Shown: piece after piece, positions 1-6,104 of the stretch
Position numbering within the stretch: position 1 is the stretch's first letter
Layout: every line of letters begins with the position of its first letter
From: Lentimicrobiaceae bacterium
GTDB lineage: Bacteria; Bacteroidota; Bacteroidia; Bacteroidales; Lentimicrobiaceae
NCBI GenBank assembly: GCA_028697695.1
Contig: JAQVEI010000159.1
Coordinates: 1 to 6,104, forward strand
Direction: 5' to 3'
Length of the DNA stretch: 6,104 nt
Notes under the pieces: model-generated
What the model was told of the DNA's origin: nothing
The model's database searches: none
What the model saw: the letters and a program-made list of their open reading frames with translations, nothing else
Program-made: the position numbers and the translations under genes

Positions 1-131
1 TTTAAATCGGGATCGGCTCCGCCGGACTTTACGGCCATCTCAATGTCTTTGCCCAAACGGGTGAAAACCCGGGCCATATTGCCCCAACGCTTCATTTTGC
101 GTGCCTTGCGAAATTCAAATGCTCTTCCCAT
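1..131 (-). CDS. yebC: YebC/PmpR-family regulator, N-terminal part (cut by window edge)
   Basis: The first 43 codons are visible, starting at the ATG whose complement is 129-131; the rest lies left of the window. The peptide begins MGRAFEFRKARKMKRW, continues with FTRLGKDIEMAVKSGG and then ADPDL. This matches the conserved YebC start, where a basic N-terminus is followed by an F-T-[KR] helix and a G-G-x-D-P turn. YebC-family proteins (normally about 240 residues, three domains) are cytosolic. They have been described as DNA-binding transcriptional regulators and, more recently, as factors that help ribosomes through difficult stretches; which role applies here cannot be seen. The gene has its own promoter-like element just upstream and is separated by about 300 bp from the next minus-strand gene, so it is probably transcribed alone or starts its own unit. 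The identification is firm; only the 3' extent is unknown. Confidence 0.9.
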   Translation of the reverse strand, partial: MGRAFEFRKARKMKRWGNMARVFTRLGKDIEMAVKSGGADPDL

Positions 132-151
132 ACCATGTTATTTTATGGATG

Positions 152-159
152 CAAAATTA
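152..159 (-). promoter_or_regulatory. Bacteroidota-type -7 promoter element for yebC
   Basis: Read on the minus strand this is TAATTTTG, a full match to the Bacteroidota -7 consensus TAnnTTTG, followed by CATCC. It ends 20 bp before the yebC ATG, which would give a short 5' leader. No clear TTTG -33 element is visible at the expected distance upstream, so only half of the promoter is supported. There is no strong Shine-Dalgarno sequence between it and the start codon, which is normal for this phylum. Confidence 0.55.
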
Positions 160-435
160 TAGGAATTATTTTAGCCTTGAGCCTTTGCGGGATTTTTTTT
201 GTGCGAAATGGATGACTTTAGTTCCCGATAGACATAGGATAATTCAATCCGCTGTGGAGAGATACCCTGTTTAAAGGCATGCAGCGCTCACATTTTGATG
301 CCTGCTGCAGCCTGCATTTTCGCAATCAACCGGGTTATCGCGAAGTGGCCCACCTACAACAATCGGACTTCAGCGGATTTAAGCTGATGTTATGCTGCAG
401 GGTTCAAATCCTGTTAAAGAGAGTATAATCCGGGT
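160..435. other. Intergenic stretch without a supported gene
   Basis: This lies between the mlaD-family stop codon and the yebC promoter. No open frame here has both a plausible start and a recognisable product. On the minus strand one frame stays open from 353 to 171 except for a single TGA at 288-290. On the plus strand a frame is open from 238 to 384 with no good start. Base composition is more GC-rich and codon-like than a simple spacer, so a decayed gene is possible, but I recognise no family. A tRNA T-loop-like string at 401-410 has no cloverleaf around it. I see no clear terminator for the minus-strand unit. Confidence 0.4.
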
Positions 436-1452
436 TTACTTTTCATTTTCTTCACCGGGGTCGGTATATGGCTTTTTGTTCGGATTTTTACCAAAGACGG
501 AGAAGTGTACGTAACGGCCAGGGTTGAGCTTAATGTCGCGCAGCAGTTCCTTGAGTTCTCTTGAAGAGTTCTCCAACTCATTGTACATGGTATCGTTTTT
601 CAGCAGTTGACCCAGAGTTCCTCTGCCTTCTTCCACTTCGCGGGTAAGCGCATCCAGCCGCGCTACAGAGTGGTTGAGCTGACGCATGGTAGCACCTACC
701 TCAGCTCGGGCAAGCGTATCGCTGATGAGGGCAGTATTTTTAATTATTCTGGTAAGGTTGGCATTATTGTTTTTAATATTGGTACTGATAGATTCAATAT
801 TTTCAACTATGCCTGCCAGGCGGCTTTTCTGCCCTTCGACCAAAGTATCTACCGAATGGGTAATGCCTTCCAGATTAACAATAATGTTTCTTAAACTTTC
901 GATGCTGGTAATCAGGTTCTCGCGTGTTTCTATGTTAAAAATATCGTTGACTGCGGTGAGCACGGTATCAATGGTAGTAATCAGGTTTTCAGTTTTTTGC
1001 ATGATGGGTTCAACCATATCGTTGAGCTCATCCTTTAGATTTTGTTGAATGACGGATGGCAGGGTATCGCCCGATTGGGCCAGCGTGGTTGCATCTCCTG
1101 TAATAATCTGTATTCCGCGTGTGCCAAGCAGGTCGGAGCTAAATAAACGGGCAACGGAATTTGACGGAATATCCACATCATTGGAAATCAACAGTTCGAC
1201 GATGACTTCCTCTGAATTTTTTGGGTTGAAATAAATTGCCTTAACCTGCCCAACCTGCAGTCCGTTTATGGTGATGCTGTTGGCAGTCATCAATCCGGCT
1301 ACATTATCATATACTGCATAAAAGGTACGTTGAGTGCCAAAAATATCTTTTCCCTTCAGGAAGTTATAACCCCATATAAAGGCAGCAAGTGTCAGGATGG
1401 TAAATAGTCCTGCTTTTATTTCTCTCGATAACTTAATCTTTATCTTTTTCAT
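436..1452 (-). CDS. MlaD/MCE-family lipid transport protein (substrate-binding subunit of an ABC-type system)
   Basis: The protein has 338 residues from the ATG at 1450-1452. The open frame runs 33 codons further upstream, but that part overlaps the amidase gene and would bury the membrane anchor, so the start MKKIKIKLSREIKAGLF is preferred. Residues about 14-32 form one N-terminal transmembrane segment. The MCE domain spans about 42-118, with V51-x-G53, N63-G-x-x-V-G68 and LLGTRGIQI (108-116). Residues about 125-305 are a long helical, coiled-coil-like region. A motif GRGTLGQLLKND (from 276) and a tail LNPGRYVHFSVFG (309-321) follow; both are typical of Bacteroidota members. Known MCE proteins form hexameric rings anchored in the inner membrane that pass phospholipids between the membranes. 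The ATPase and permease partners are not in this window. It lies 25 bp behind the amidase stop, so the two are probably co-transcribed. The upstream AGG is only a weak ribosome-binding site. Orthology to E. coli mlaD itself is not shown. Confidence 0.9.
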   Translation of the reverse strand: MKKIKIKLSREIKAGLFTILTLAAFIWGYNFLKGKDIFGTQRTFYAVYDNVAGLMTANSITINGLQVGQVKAIYFNPKNSEEVIVELLISNDVDIPSNSVARLFSSDLLGTRGIQIITGDATTLAQSGDTLPSVIQQNLKDELNDMVEPIMQKTENLITTIDTVLTAVNDIFNIETRENLITSIESLRNIIVNLEGITHSVDTLVEGQKSRLAGIVENIESISTNIKNNNANLTRIIKNTALISDTLARAEVGATMRQLNHSVARLDALTREVEEGRGTLGQLLKNDTMYNELENSSRELKELLRDIKLNPGRYVHFSVFGKNPNKKPYTDPGEENEK

Positions 1453-1477
1453 TGCCTGATAGTTTGAATTTTTTTGC

Positions 1478-2614
1478 TCATGGAGTGCACCATTGCCGGG
1501 CTTCTTCCATCGATATACGGCTTCCATCCTTAAATGCCACCACAAAAGCATCGTTATAGCCTTGTTTGACTATATGTTTCCGCAGTTCGAGGGCTTCTTT
1601 TTCGGTAGCCAGATCTCCGGCTGTATATTTATACATTCCCTGATGTTTATAATAGCTTATGTTTTCAATTCCTTTAAATTGTTTTGAGGTTGTGCTGATT
1701 TCATGTTTTGATATCATAAACTGAACCTTAAAACTTACTTTATTTGGGTTAGCGACTGCTGCATGGTTTTCATTTTTATCGTTATTTTCAACTGTTTCCA
1801 CCGGAGCAGATTGTATCTGAGGTGGTTTTCCGGCATTGGCATATCTTTCTACCGATTGTTTATAGTCTCTCACTGCCCTGAATATAGCCTCAGCATAACG
1901 TTGCTGTCCTTCATCCGAATTCAGTACTTTTTCTTCCTTCAGGTTGCTGATAAATCCTGTTTCCACCAGCACCGAAGGCATGGTTGTTTTGTACAATACC
2001 AAAAAGCCTGCCTGTTTCACTCCCCTGTCGTTTATATTGATGCCGGTACGCATGTGATGCTGAATGCCTGAAGCCAGGTTCAGGCTTTGGTCCAGGAAAG
2101 CGTTTTGTAGCATACTGAAGAAGATGTATCCCTCGGGAGAAGATGGATCAAAGCCTTCATACTGAACATGATAGTCGTCTTCGAGCAATATGGCTGCATT
2201 TTCGGCCTGGGCAACAGCGAGGTTGGCGCTGCTGCGGTCTAACCCCATTACATAGGTTTCGGCCCCGTAAGGTGATGTGGAGGGGTTGGCATTGCAATGA
2301 ATAGAGATGAATAAATCGGCACGGGCTTCATTGGCAATGCGTGCCCGGCGAAATAATTCTACAAACACATCGGTTTTTCGGGTATAAATGACCTCAACAT
2401 CTTTGAGGTTTTGCTCTATTAATTTTCCAGCTTTTAAGGCTATGGCCAGGGTAATGTCTTTTTCGCTGGAGTGTTTCCCCCGGGCACCCGGATCGTGGCC
2501 GCCATGGCCGGCATCAATGACCACTTTACGCACCTGCTGCCCGCTGACCATATCAGGCAAAGCAATGAAAAATGCCGGTAGAATAAATAAAAGAAAAATG
2601 CGTTTTAACACCAT
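1478..2614 (-). CDS. Secreted N-acetylmuramoyl-L-alanine amidase (Amidase_3) with C-terminal SPOR-like domain
   Basis: The protein has 378 residues from the ATG at 2612-2614. An ATG 21 codons upstream is open too, but starting at MVLKRIFLLF gives a clean signal peptide (basic start, hydrophobic 6-20, likely cleavage after VSG at 25). The Amidase_3 domain covers about 28-250. Expected zinc ligands are His37 in DAGHGGHDPGA, Glu51 in SSEKD and His106 in ISIHCNA; Glu218 in VLVETGF is the expected catalytic glutamate, so all key residues are present. A segment at about 125-190, including EGFDPSSPEGYIFFS, is inserted between the third ligand and the catalytic Glu. After a polar linker (about 265-290), residues 292-370 resemble a SPOR-like domain (KVQF, FKGIENI, YKYTAGD, AFVVAF). 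The family cleaves the bond between MurNAc and the stem peptide in the periplasm, usually for daughter-cell separation. It is the first gene of the unit with the MCE gene and is divergent from lptD. Confidence 0.93.
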   Translation of the reverse strand: MVLKRIFLLFILPAFFIALPDMVSGQQVRKVVIDAGHGGHDPGARGKHSSEKDITLAIALKAGKLIEQNLKDVEVIYTRKTDVFVELFRRARIANEARADLFISIHCNANPSTSPYGAETYVMGLDRSSANLAVAQAENAAILLEDDYHVQYEGFDPSSPEGYIFFSMLQNAFLDQSLNLASGIQHHMRTGININDRGVKQAGFLVLYKTTMPSVLVETGFISNLKEEKVLNSDEGQQRYAEAIFRAVRDYKQSVERYANAGKPPQIQSAPVETVENNDKNENHAAVANPNKVSFKVQFMISKHEISTTSKQFKGIENISYYKHQGMYKYTAGDLATEKEALELRKHIVKQGYNDAFVVAFKDGSRISMEEARQWCTP

Positions 2615-2798
2615 CTTAATTTTAGTTAGTTTTGAACCATGGAAAAATTCATATGTTGAGCAGGTTGTGTTTGGCATAAGAAGTTAAAAATCAATGGTTT
2701 TCACATATATGATATTTTTCCGGCTTATAAAATGAACACCTTATTCCCAGATTTCAAGTGATTTTAAGGCCCGGATTCATTTACAAATTTAGCATTAA
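2615..2798. promoter_or_regulatory. Divergent intergenic region between the amidase and lptD
   Basis: This 184-bp AT-rich spacer separates two divergently transcribed genes and must hold both promoters. On the lptD side, CAAATTTA at 2784-2791 is an imperfect match to the Bacteroidota -7 element TAnnTTTG (two mismatches). If used, it would place the transcript start almost on the TTG start codon. On the amidase side I see no convincing TAnnTTTG. There is no Shine-Dalgarno sequence before either gene. An ATG at 2675-2677 on the minus strand is in frame with the amidase but gives a poorer N-terminus. Confidence 0.35.
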
Positions 2799-5465
2799 TT
2801 GAGATACACTGTATATAAAATAAAAGTCTGGCTGATACTTGTAGCAGTTGTGGTGTGCGCAGGCATACTGTGGCCGGCATCCTATACAGTGGCTTGTGCA
2901 CAGCAAATTCCGGGTGATTCGCTGCTTATTTCGTTGGATACACTGGGCAGCTCTTCCGCTTTGCCCGATACGGGCGTTGTGATACACACCGGCCCCAAAA
3001 AACGCAAGAGTTCCATCGATAGCAAGGTGGTATACTCGGCAACGGATTCTATTGTTATCGATTTGGAGACCTCCAAAGTATTTATGTACCGCGATGCAGA
3101 TATCAAGTATGAAAAGATTCATCAAACGGCAGGTTTTATTGAATTAAACTTCAACACGAGTATTCTAAAAGCCAGGCCTTTAATAGATTCCGGGGGTAAA
3201 GTTACAGGCAAGCCGGTATTTAAAGAGGACAATCAGGAGTTCACTTCGGAGCAGATAGATTATAATTTTAAGACCACCAAGGGCATCATCAAAAACGTTG
3301 TTACTCAGGAAGGCCAGGGCTATTTGCATGGTGAGGTGGTGAAGAAGCTTAAAAACAATGTAAGCAACCTGAACCATGGGGCGTATACCACCTGCAACCT
3401 GCCACACCCTCATTACAGCATACAGTTTACGCGGGCTAAGGTAATCCCGAACAATAAAATTGTGACTGGCCCTGCATTTCTAACCATTGAGGATGTCCCC
3501 CTGCCTTTGGTGCTGCCTTTTGGGCTTTTCCCCAACAAAAGGGGACAAACCTCAGGCATATTGATACCTACCTATGGTGAATCGAGGGAGCGCGGATTTT
3601 ACCTTGAAAATGGAGGTTATTACTTTGGCATCAACGAGTATATGGAGCTTAAGCTCATCGGCGACATCTATTCCCGCGGAAGCTGGGCTTTAAAACCAAC
3701 GTTTAACTATAAGAAACGATACAAATACAGTGGTTCGTTTAATTTCACCTATGCCATCAATACGGAAGGCATCCGAGAAACACCCAGTTTTACAAAGAGA
3801 AAAGATTTTCGTGTGTTTTGGTCGCATGTGCAGGACCCCAGGGCGCGGCCCAAATCCAGGTTTAGCGCCAGCGTGAACTTCGTATCCAATACCATGAATC
3901 GGTATAATCCACGCACCACTGCCGATATGCTCACCAATACGTTTTCGTCGAGCATCAGTTATCAAACTTCGCTGATGCGGGATAAGCTGGCTTTTTCGGC
4001 CTCTCTGAGCCACAGTCAGAACACCTCTACCCGAATGGTAAACCTTACGGCGCCTTATATCTCCCTGTCAGCCAACCGGTTTTATCCCTTTAGGAAACCG
4101 GGGAAGAGTGGTAACTTCAAGTGGTACGACAACGTGAGCGTCAATTACAGTATGACGGCGCAGAACGAGGTGAATGTGCCCGACAGTTTGCTGTTTACAC
4201 TCCGCATGTACGAATCGTTCAGAAACGGCATGCAGCATAAAATTCCGGTTAACCTAAGCTTTAAGCTGTTGCGCTATTTTACCCTGGGCAATTCCCTGGA
4301 TTATACCGAACGCTGGTATACTCAAACTGTACACCGCGAATGGGTAAACGATACCTTATGGAATGGAGAAAATTATAAGGTGGGCTATGTTACCCAGGAC
4401 ACCATTGTTGGGTTCAGGACAGCGCGTGATTTTAGTTTTACCTCTTCCATCAATACGACGCTTTACGGACTGTTGCAGTTCAAACGCGGCCCGGTACGTG
4501 CCATCCGGCATGTGTTGAAGCCTTCAGCAGCGCTTACGCTAAGACCCGATTTTGGAAAATCGACCTTTGGATATTATCGAACAGTACAAACCGATACTTT
4601 GGGTACGATAAGCCGGTATTCTATATTTGATGGCATGGGATTCCGCTCTGTTTATGGTACTCCCCCCGATGGACGCTCGGGGCGTATCAGTTTTGGATTA
4701 AACAACAACCTGGAAATGAAGGTACGTTCGCGAAGCGATACGGTGAGCGGTACGAAAAAAATTGTACTGCTTGAAAGTGTCTCTCTAAGCTCATCCTACG
4801 ATTTGGCCCGCGATAGCCTTAGGTGGTCACTTATATCCCTGGATGCACGCACCACCCTCTTTAAAAAGCTGGTCATCAGATACGCGGTTGCCTACGACCC
4901 ATATATCGTTACGGAAACAGGCAAACGCCTGAACCAGTTTGAATGGAATGTTAACCGCAGGCTGTTGCGCAAGCAAAGCACTTCGTGGAACTTCTCTCTT
5001 AATTATGATCTGGCATCGGGCAAAAAGAAGAGCCCTGCTGCAGCGGTGCAGGATGATGAGAGCAGGGTAGAAGAGGAGCTTAATGAGCCTGCATTCAATC
5101 CACAGGGTTTCATTGACTGGAACAATCCCTGGAGTTTTAATATAAGGTACAACCTCAACTATACCGGGCAGTATATGCCGGCCCTGGATAATATGAAAGG
5201 TAAAGTAATACAAACCCTGGGTTTTACAGGCGATATTAATGTGACGCCCAAATGGAAGGTTTCGGTTAGCTCGGATTATGACCTTAAAATGAATAAACTC
5301 TCTTATGCCTCTGTAAACATATACCGCGACCTGCATTGCTGGGAAATGCGCTTCAACTGGATACCCATAGGTTACTATAAAAGCTGGAATTTTTACATCA
5401 AGGTAAAAGCGAGTGTATTACAAGATCTTAAGCTTACCCGTAAAAAAGATTTCCGGGACAATTAG
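2799..5465 (+). CDS. lptD: LPS assembly outer-membrane protein LptD (Bacteroidota type)
   Basis: The protein has 888 residues. The TTG at 2799 is the only reasonable start: the codon just before it is TAA, and later GTG codons would remove the charged part of the signal peptide. The signal peptide is about 1-34, with cleavage expected at ACA before QQ. Residues about 76-235 are the periplasmic OstA/LptA-like jellyroll (SATDSIVIDLE, MYRDADIKYE). YTTCNLPHPHY (196-206), then VPLPLVLPFGLFPNKRGQTS (233-252) and SGILIPTYG, mark the junction to the barrel, as in LptD from other phyla. From about 255 to the end there are alternating aromatic strands of a large beta barrel, with a charged loop near 740-765. 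It ends with HCWEMRFNW and SVLQDLKL, the usual C-terminal strands. LptD receives LPS from the periplasmic bridge and releases it into the outer leaflet. The mature protein has just two cysteines, 199 and 847. Its plug partner LptE is not in the window. Confidence 0.93.
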   Translation: MRYTVYKIKVWLILVAVVVCAGILWPASYTVACAQQIPGDSLLISLDTLGSSSALPDTGVVIHTGPKKRKSSIDSKVVYSATDSIVIDLETSKVFMYRDADIKYEKIHQTAGFIELNFNTSILKARPLIDSGGKVTGKPVFKEDNQEFTSEQIDYNFKTTKGIIKNVVTQEGQGYLHGEVVKKLKNNVSNLNHGAYTTCNLPHPHYSIQFTRAKVIPNNKIVTGPAFLTIEDVPLPLVLPFGLFPNKRGQTSGILIPTYGESRERGFYLENGGYYFGINEYMELKLIGDIYSRGSWALKPTFNYKKRYKYSGSFNFTYAINTEGIRETPSFTKRKDFRVFWSHVQDPRARPKSRFSASVNFVSNTMNRYNPRTTADMLTNTFSSSISYQTSLMRDKLAFSASLSHSQNTSTRMVNLTAPYISLSANRFYPFRKPGKSGNFKWYDNVSVNYSMTAQNEVNVPDSLLFTLRMYESFRNGMQHKIPVNLSFKLLRYFTLGNSLDYTERWYTQTVHREWVNDTLWNGENYKVGYVTQDTIVGFRTARDFSFTSSINTTLYGLLQFKRGPVRAIRHVLKPSAALTLRPDFGKSTFGYYRTVQTDTLGTISRYSIFDGMGFRSVYGTPPDGRSGRISFGLNNNLEMKVRSRSDTVSGTKKIVLLESVSLSSSYDLARDSLRWSLISLDARTTLFKKLVIRYAVAYDPYIVTETGKRLNQFEWNVNRRLLRKQSTSWNFSLNYDLASGKKKSPAAAVQDDESRVEEELNEPAFNPQGFIDWNNPWSFNIRYNLNYTGQYMPALDNMKGKVIQTLGFTGDINVTPKWKVSVSSDYDLKMNKLSYASVNIYRDLHCWEMRFNWIPIGYYKSWNFYIKVKASVLQDLKLTRKKDFRDN

Positions 5466-5691
5466 CGACAGGCTAACCGGTAAAGCCACATTTCAGGATG
5501 TAGCCACTCAATTCCTTCAAAATTTTATTGTCTTGCACTGGTGTCCCGGTGATTCCTCTCCCGGTTTTTATGCTGGTGAGCCGCTTGGTTTATCCCAGGC
5601 TTGTTGATGGATACAGTGGTGTGAGATGCTCTCCCTTAGAGCTATAGCTGTAGTGGCGCGGGGTGCGTGATTAGGGGATCGGCTTTTATCG
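5466..5691. other. Spacer downstream of lptD without a supported gene
   Basis: No open frame here has a plausible start and product. A 64-codon plus-strand frame (5413-5607) begins inside lptD and has no recognisable motif. Weak hairpins are present: GGCT/AGCC at 5471-5487, and CCGG/CCGG at 5546-5564 followed by five Ts. Their stems are only 4 bp, so neither can be called the lptD terminator. A 10-bp palindrome AGCTATAGCT lies at 5640-5649. No REP-like array is visible despite the transposase remnant nearby. Confidence 0.4.
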
Positions 5692-5925
5692 TTATAAGGA
5701 AGCATAGTAATCTTTAATTTTTCTCGCCATTAATTTCCGCCTTTCCAAAAGAAAATCTTCGTAATGTGATGCATCCATAGTCACGACGTTTTCAGGAATG
5801 CAAACATTGCTTGTTCAACTTCAAGAAACTTCTTTCATTTGTTCGCAGTTGATTTTGGCAAGTGCATATTTTTCTTCCGTTGCACATATTTTTCTAATAG
5901 GGTTAAGTGTTGCCTGTGTTTTAGC
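5692..5925 (-). pseudogene. Decayed C-terminal fragment of an unidentified protein
   Basis: Read on the minus strand, one frame gives a protein-like stretch (AKTQATLNPIRKIC, then EEKYALAKINCEQM), is broken by two TGA codons at 5821-5823 and 5815-5817, and resumes as IPENVVTMDASHYEDFLL, then ERRKLMARKIKDYYASL and a TAA at 5692-5694. Across the break, the +1 frame reads KKFLEVEQAMFA, which joins both halves smoothly. Two compensating small indels in a once-coherent gene are therefore likely. The closing pattern (acidic Y-E-D-F-L, then R-R-K-L-M-A-x-K-I and a Y-Y-x-S-L end) looks like a real protein C-terminus. I have a weak impression of restriction-related (DUF262/GmrSD-like) proteins, but this is not enough to name it. 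No start codon or N-terminal part remains: its upstream side directly abuts the transposase remnant. Confidence 0.5.
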
Positions 5926-6104
5926 TTAGGGTGTCCTCTTCCCATTTCTTTGGATTGTTTATGATGTAATTTTTAATTCTTTCATACGATTCCTGGTTTC
6001 GTATAATATGGTCGTGGTGTAATTGGGTTGAAAAAAATGATTGTTCCTGTTATATTTTGGTACGGGCAATTGGTGTTCATCAATATAATCATCAATTTTT
6101 GAAT
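5921..6104 (-). pseudogene. REP-associated (IS200-like, Y1) transposase, C-terminal remnant
   Basis: On the minus strand the sequence entering from the right edge reads IDDYIDEHQLPVPKYNRNN, then HFFQPNY. After a frame change near 6016-6019 it continues as HDHIIRNQESYERIKNY, then IINNPKKWEEDTLS and TAA (5921-5923). The join FFQPNY-HDHIIRN and the I-x-x-Y-I-x-N-N-P-x-x-W ending are the hallmark C-terminus of Bacteroidota REP-associated tyrosine transposases (TnpA_REP / Y1_Tnp superfamily), single-strand nucleases related to IS200/IS605 TnpA. The frame change equals two extra bases (AC) in the TACACCAC string. The catalytic HUH motif and tyrosine, if present, lie beyond the window, so I can judge only the tail. 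A frameshift this close to the end might leave a shortened product, but decay is more likely given the adjacent broken fragment. Confidence 0.65.

Noticed and set aside
396..416. tRNA-like T-arm string (GGTTCAAATCC) on the plus strand
   Set aside because: The T-stem pairs poorly in the standard register, the 7 bases after it have no matching acceptor strand about 65 bases upstream, and no D-arm or anticodon arm can be folded. Chance or a relic is more likely than a tRNA.
607..1234. Plus-strand open frames of 61-120 codons opposite the MCE gene
   Set aside because: They are antisense shadows of a clearly recognisable protein and their translations show no family features.
1453..1551. 33-codon N-terminal extension of the MCE protein
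   Set aside because: It overlaps the amidase coding sequence in another frame and would place the membrane anchor internally. The internal ATG at 1450-1452 gives a normal MlaD-type start.
2615..2677. 21-codon N-terminal extension of the amidase
   Set aside because: The upstream ATG is in frame, but the extension is polar and would push the signal peptide inward; the ATG at 2612-2614 gives a standard signal peptide.
5471..5570. Candidate lptD terminators (GGCT/AGCC at 5471-5487; CCGG/CCGG plus T-run at 5546-5569)
   Set aside because: Both stems are only 4 bp and cannot be extended; the T-run after the second is short. Not enough to annotate a terminator.
5413..5607. 64-codon plus-strand open frame overlapping the end of lptD
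   Set aside because: It begins inside lptD in a different frame, has no recognisable motif and no ribosome-binding or promoter evidence.
5640..5649. Palindrome AGCTATAGCT as a possible operator or REP element
   Set aside because: It is a single 10-bp copy with no second copy in the window and no promoter next to it; expected by chance at this length.

Overview
The window looks like chromosomal DNA of a Bacteroidota bacterium. The clues are a Bacteroidota-type LptD (jellyroll plus barrel, 888 codons), an N-acetylmuramoyl-L-alanine amidase followed by an MCE/MlaD protein, the lineage-typical YebC N-terminus (MGRAFEFRKARK), a TAnnTTTG-type -7 promoter element ahead of yebC, and the lack of clear Shine-Dalgarno sequences before any gene. 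These assignments rest on motif recognition, not on a search.

Layout. Positions 1-131 (minus) hold the 5' end of yebC, cut by the window edge. Positions 132-435 contain the yebC promoter and otherwise no gene I can support. Positions 436-2614 (minus) hold a two-gene unit transcribed leftwards: a secreted zinc amidase with a C-terminal SPOR-like domain, then 25 bp later an inner-membrane-anchored MlaD/MCE lipid-transport protein. Both tracked open frames extend upstream of the likely true starts; I place the starts at 2614 and 1452. A 184-bp AT-rich divergent intergenic region (2615-2798) separates this unit from lptD on the plus strand (2799-5465), which begins with a TTG codon directly after an in-frame stop.

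Downstream of lptD the DNA changes character. Positions 5466-5691 contain nothing I can assign. Positions 5692-6104 (minus) carry two decayed coding fragments: the C-terminal tail of an unidentified protein with two in-frame stops and apparent frameshifts, and the C-terminus of a REP-associated (IS200-like, Y1) transposase with a frameshift, running off the window.

Together the intact genes form a cell-envelope locus. The amidase remodels peptidoglycan, the MCE protein is expected to move phospholipid between the membranes, and LptD inserts LPS into the outer membrane. The most interesting detail is that mature LptD has exactly two cysteines (C199, C847). They sit where the N-domain to barrel disulfide lies in the E. 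coli protein, so a one-disulfide version of that maturation switch is a reasonable inference. I found no convincing undescribed system; the right end is a decayed mobile or accessory stretch.
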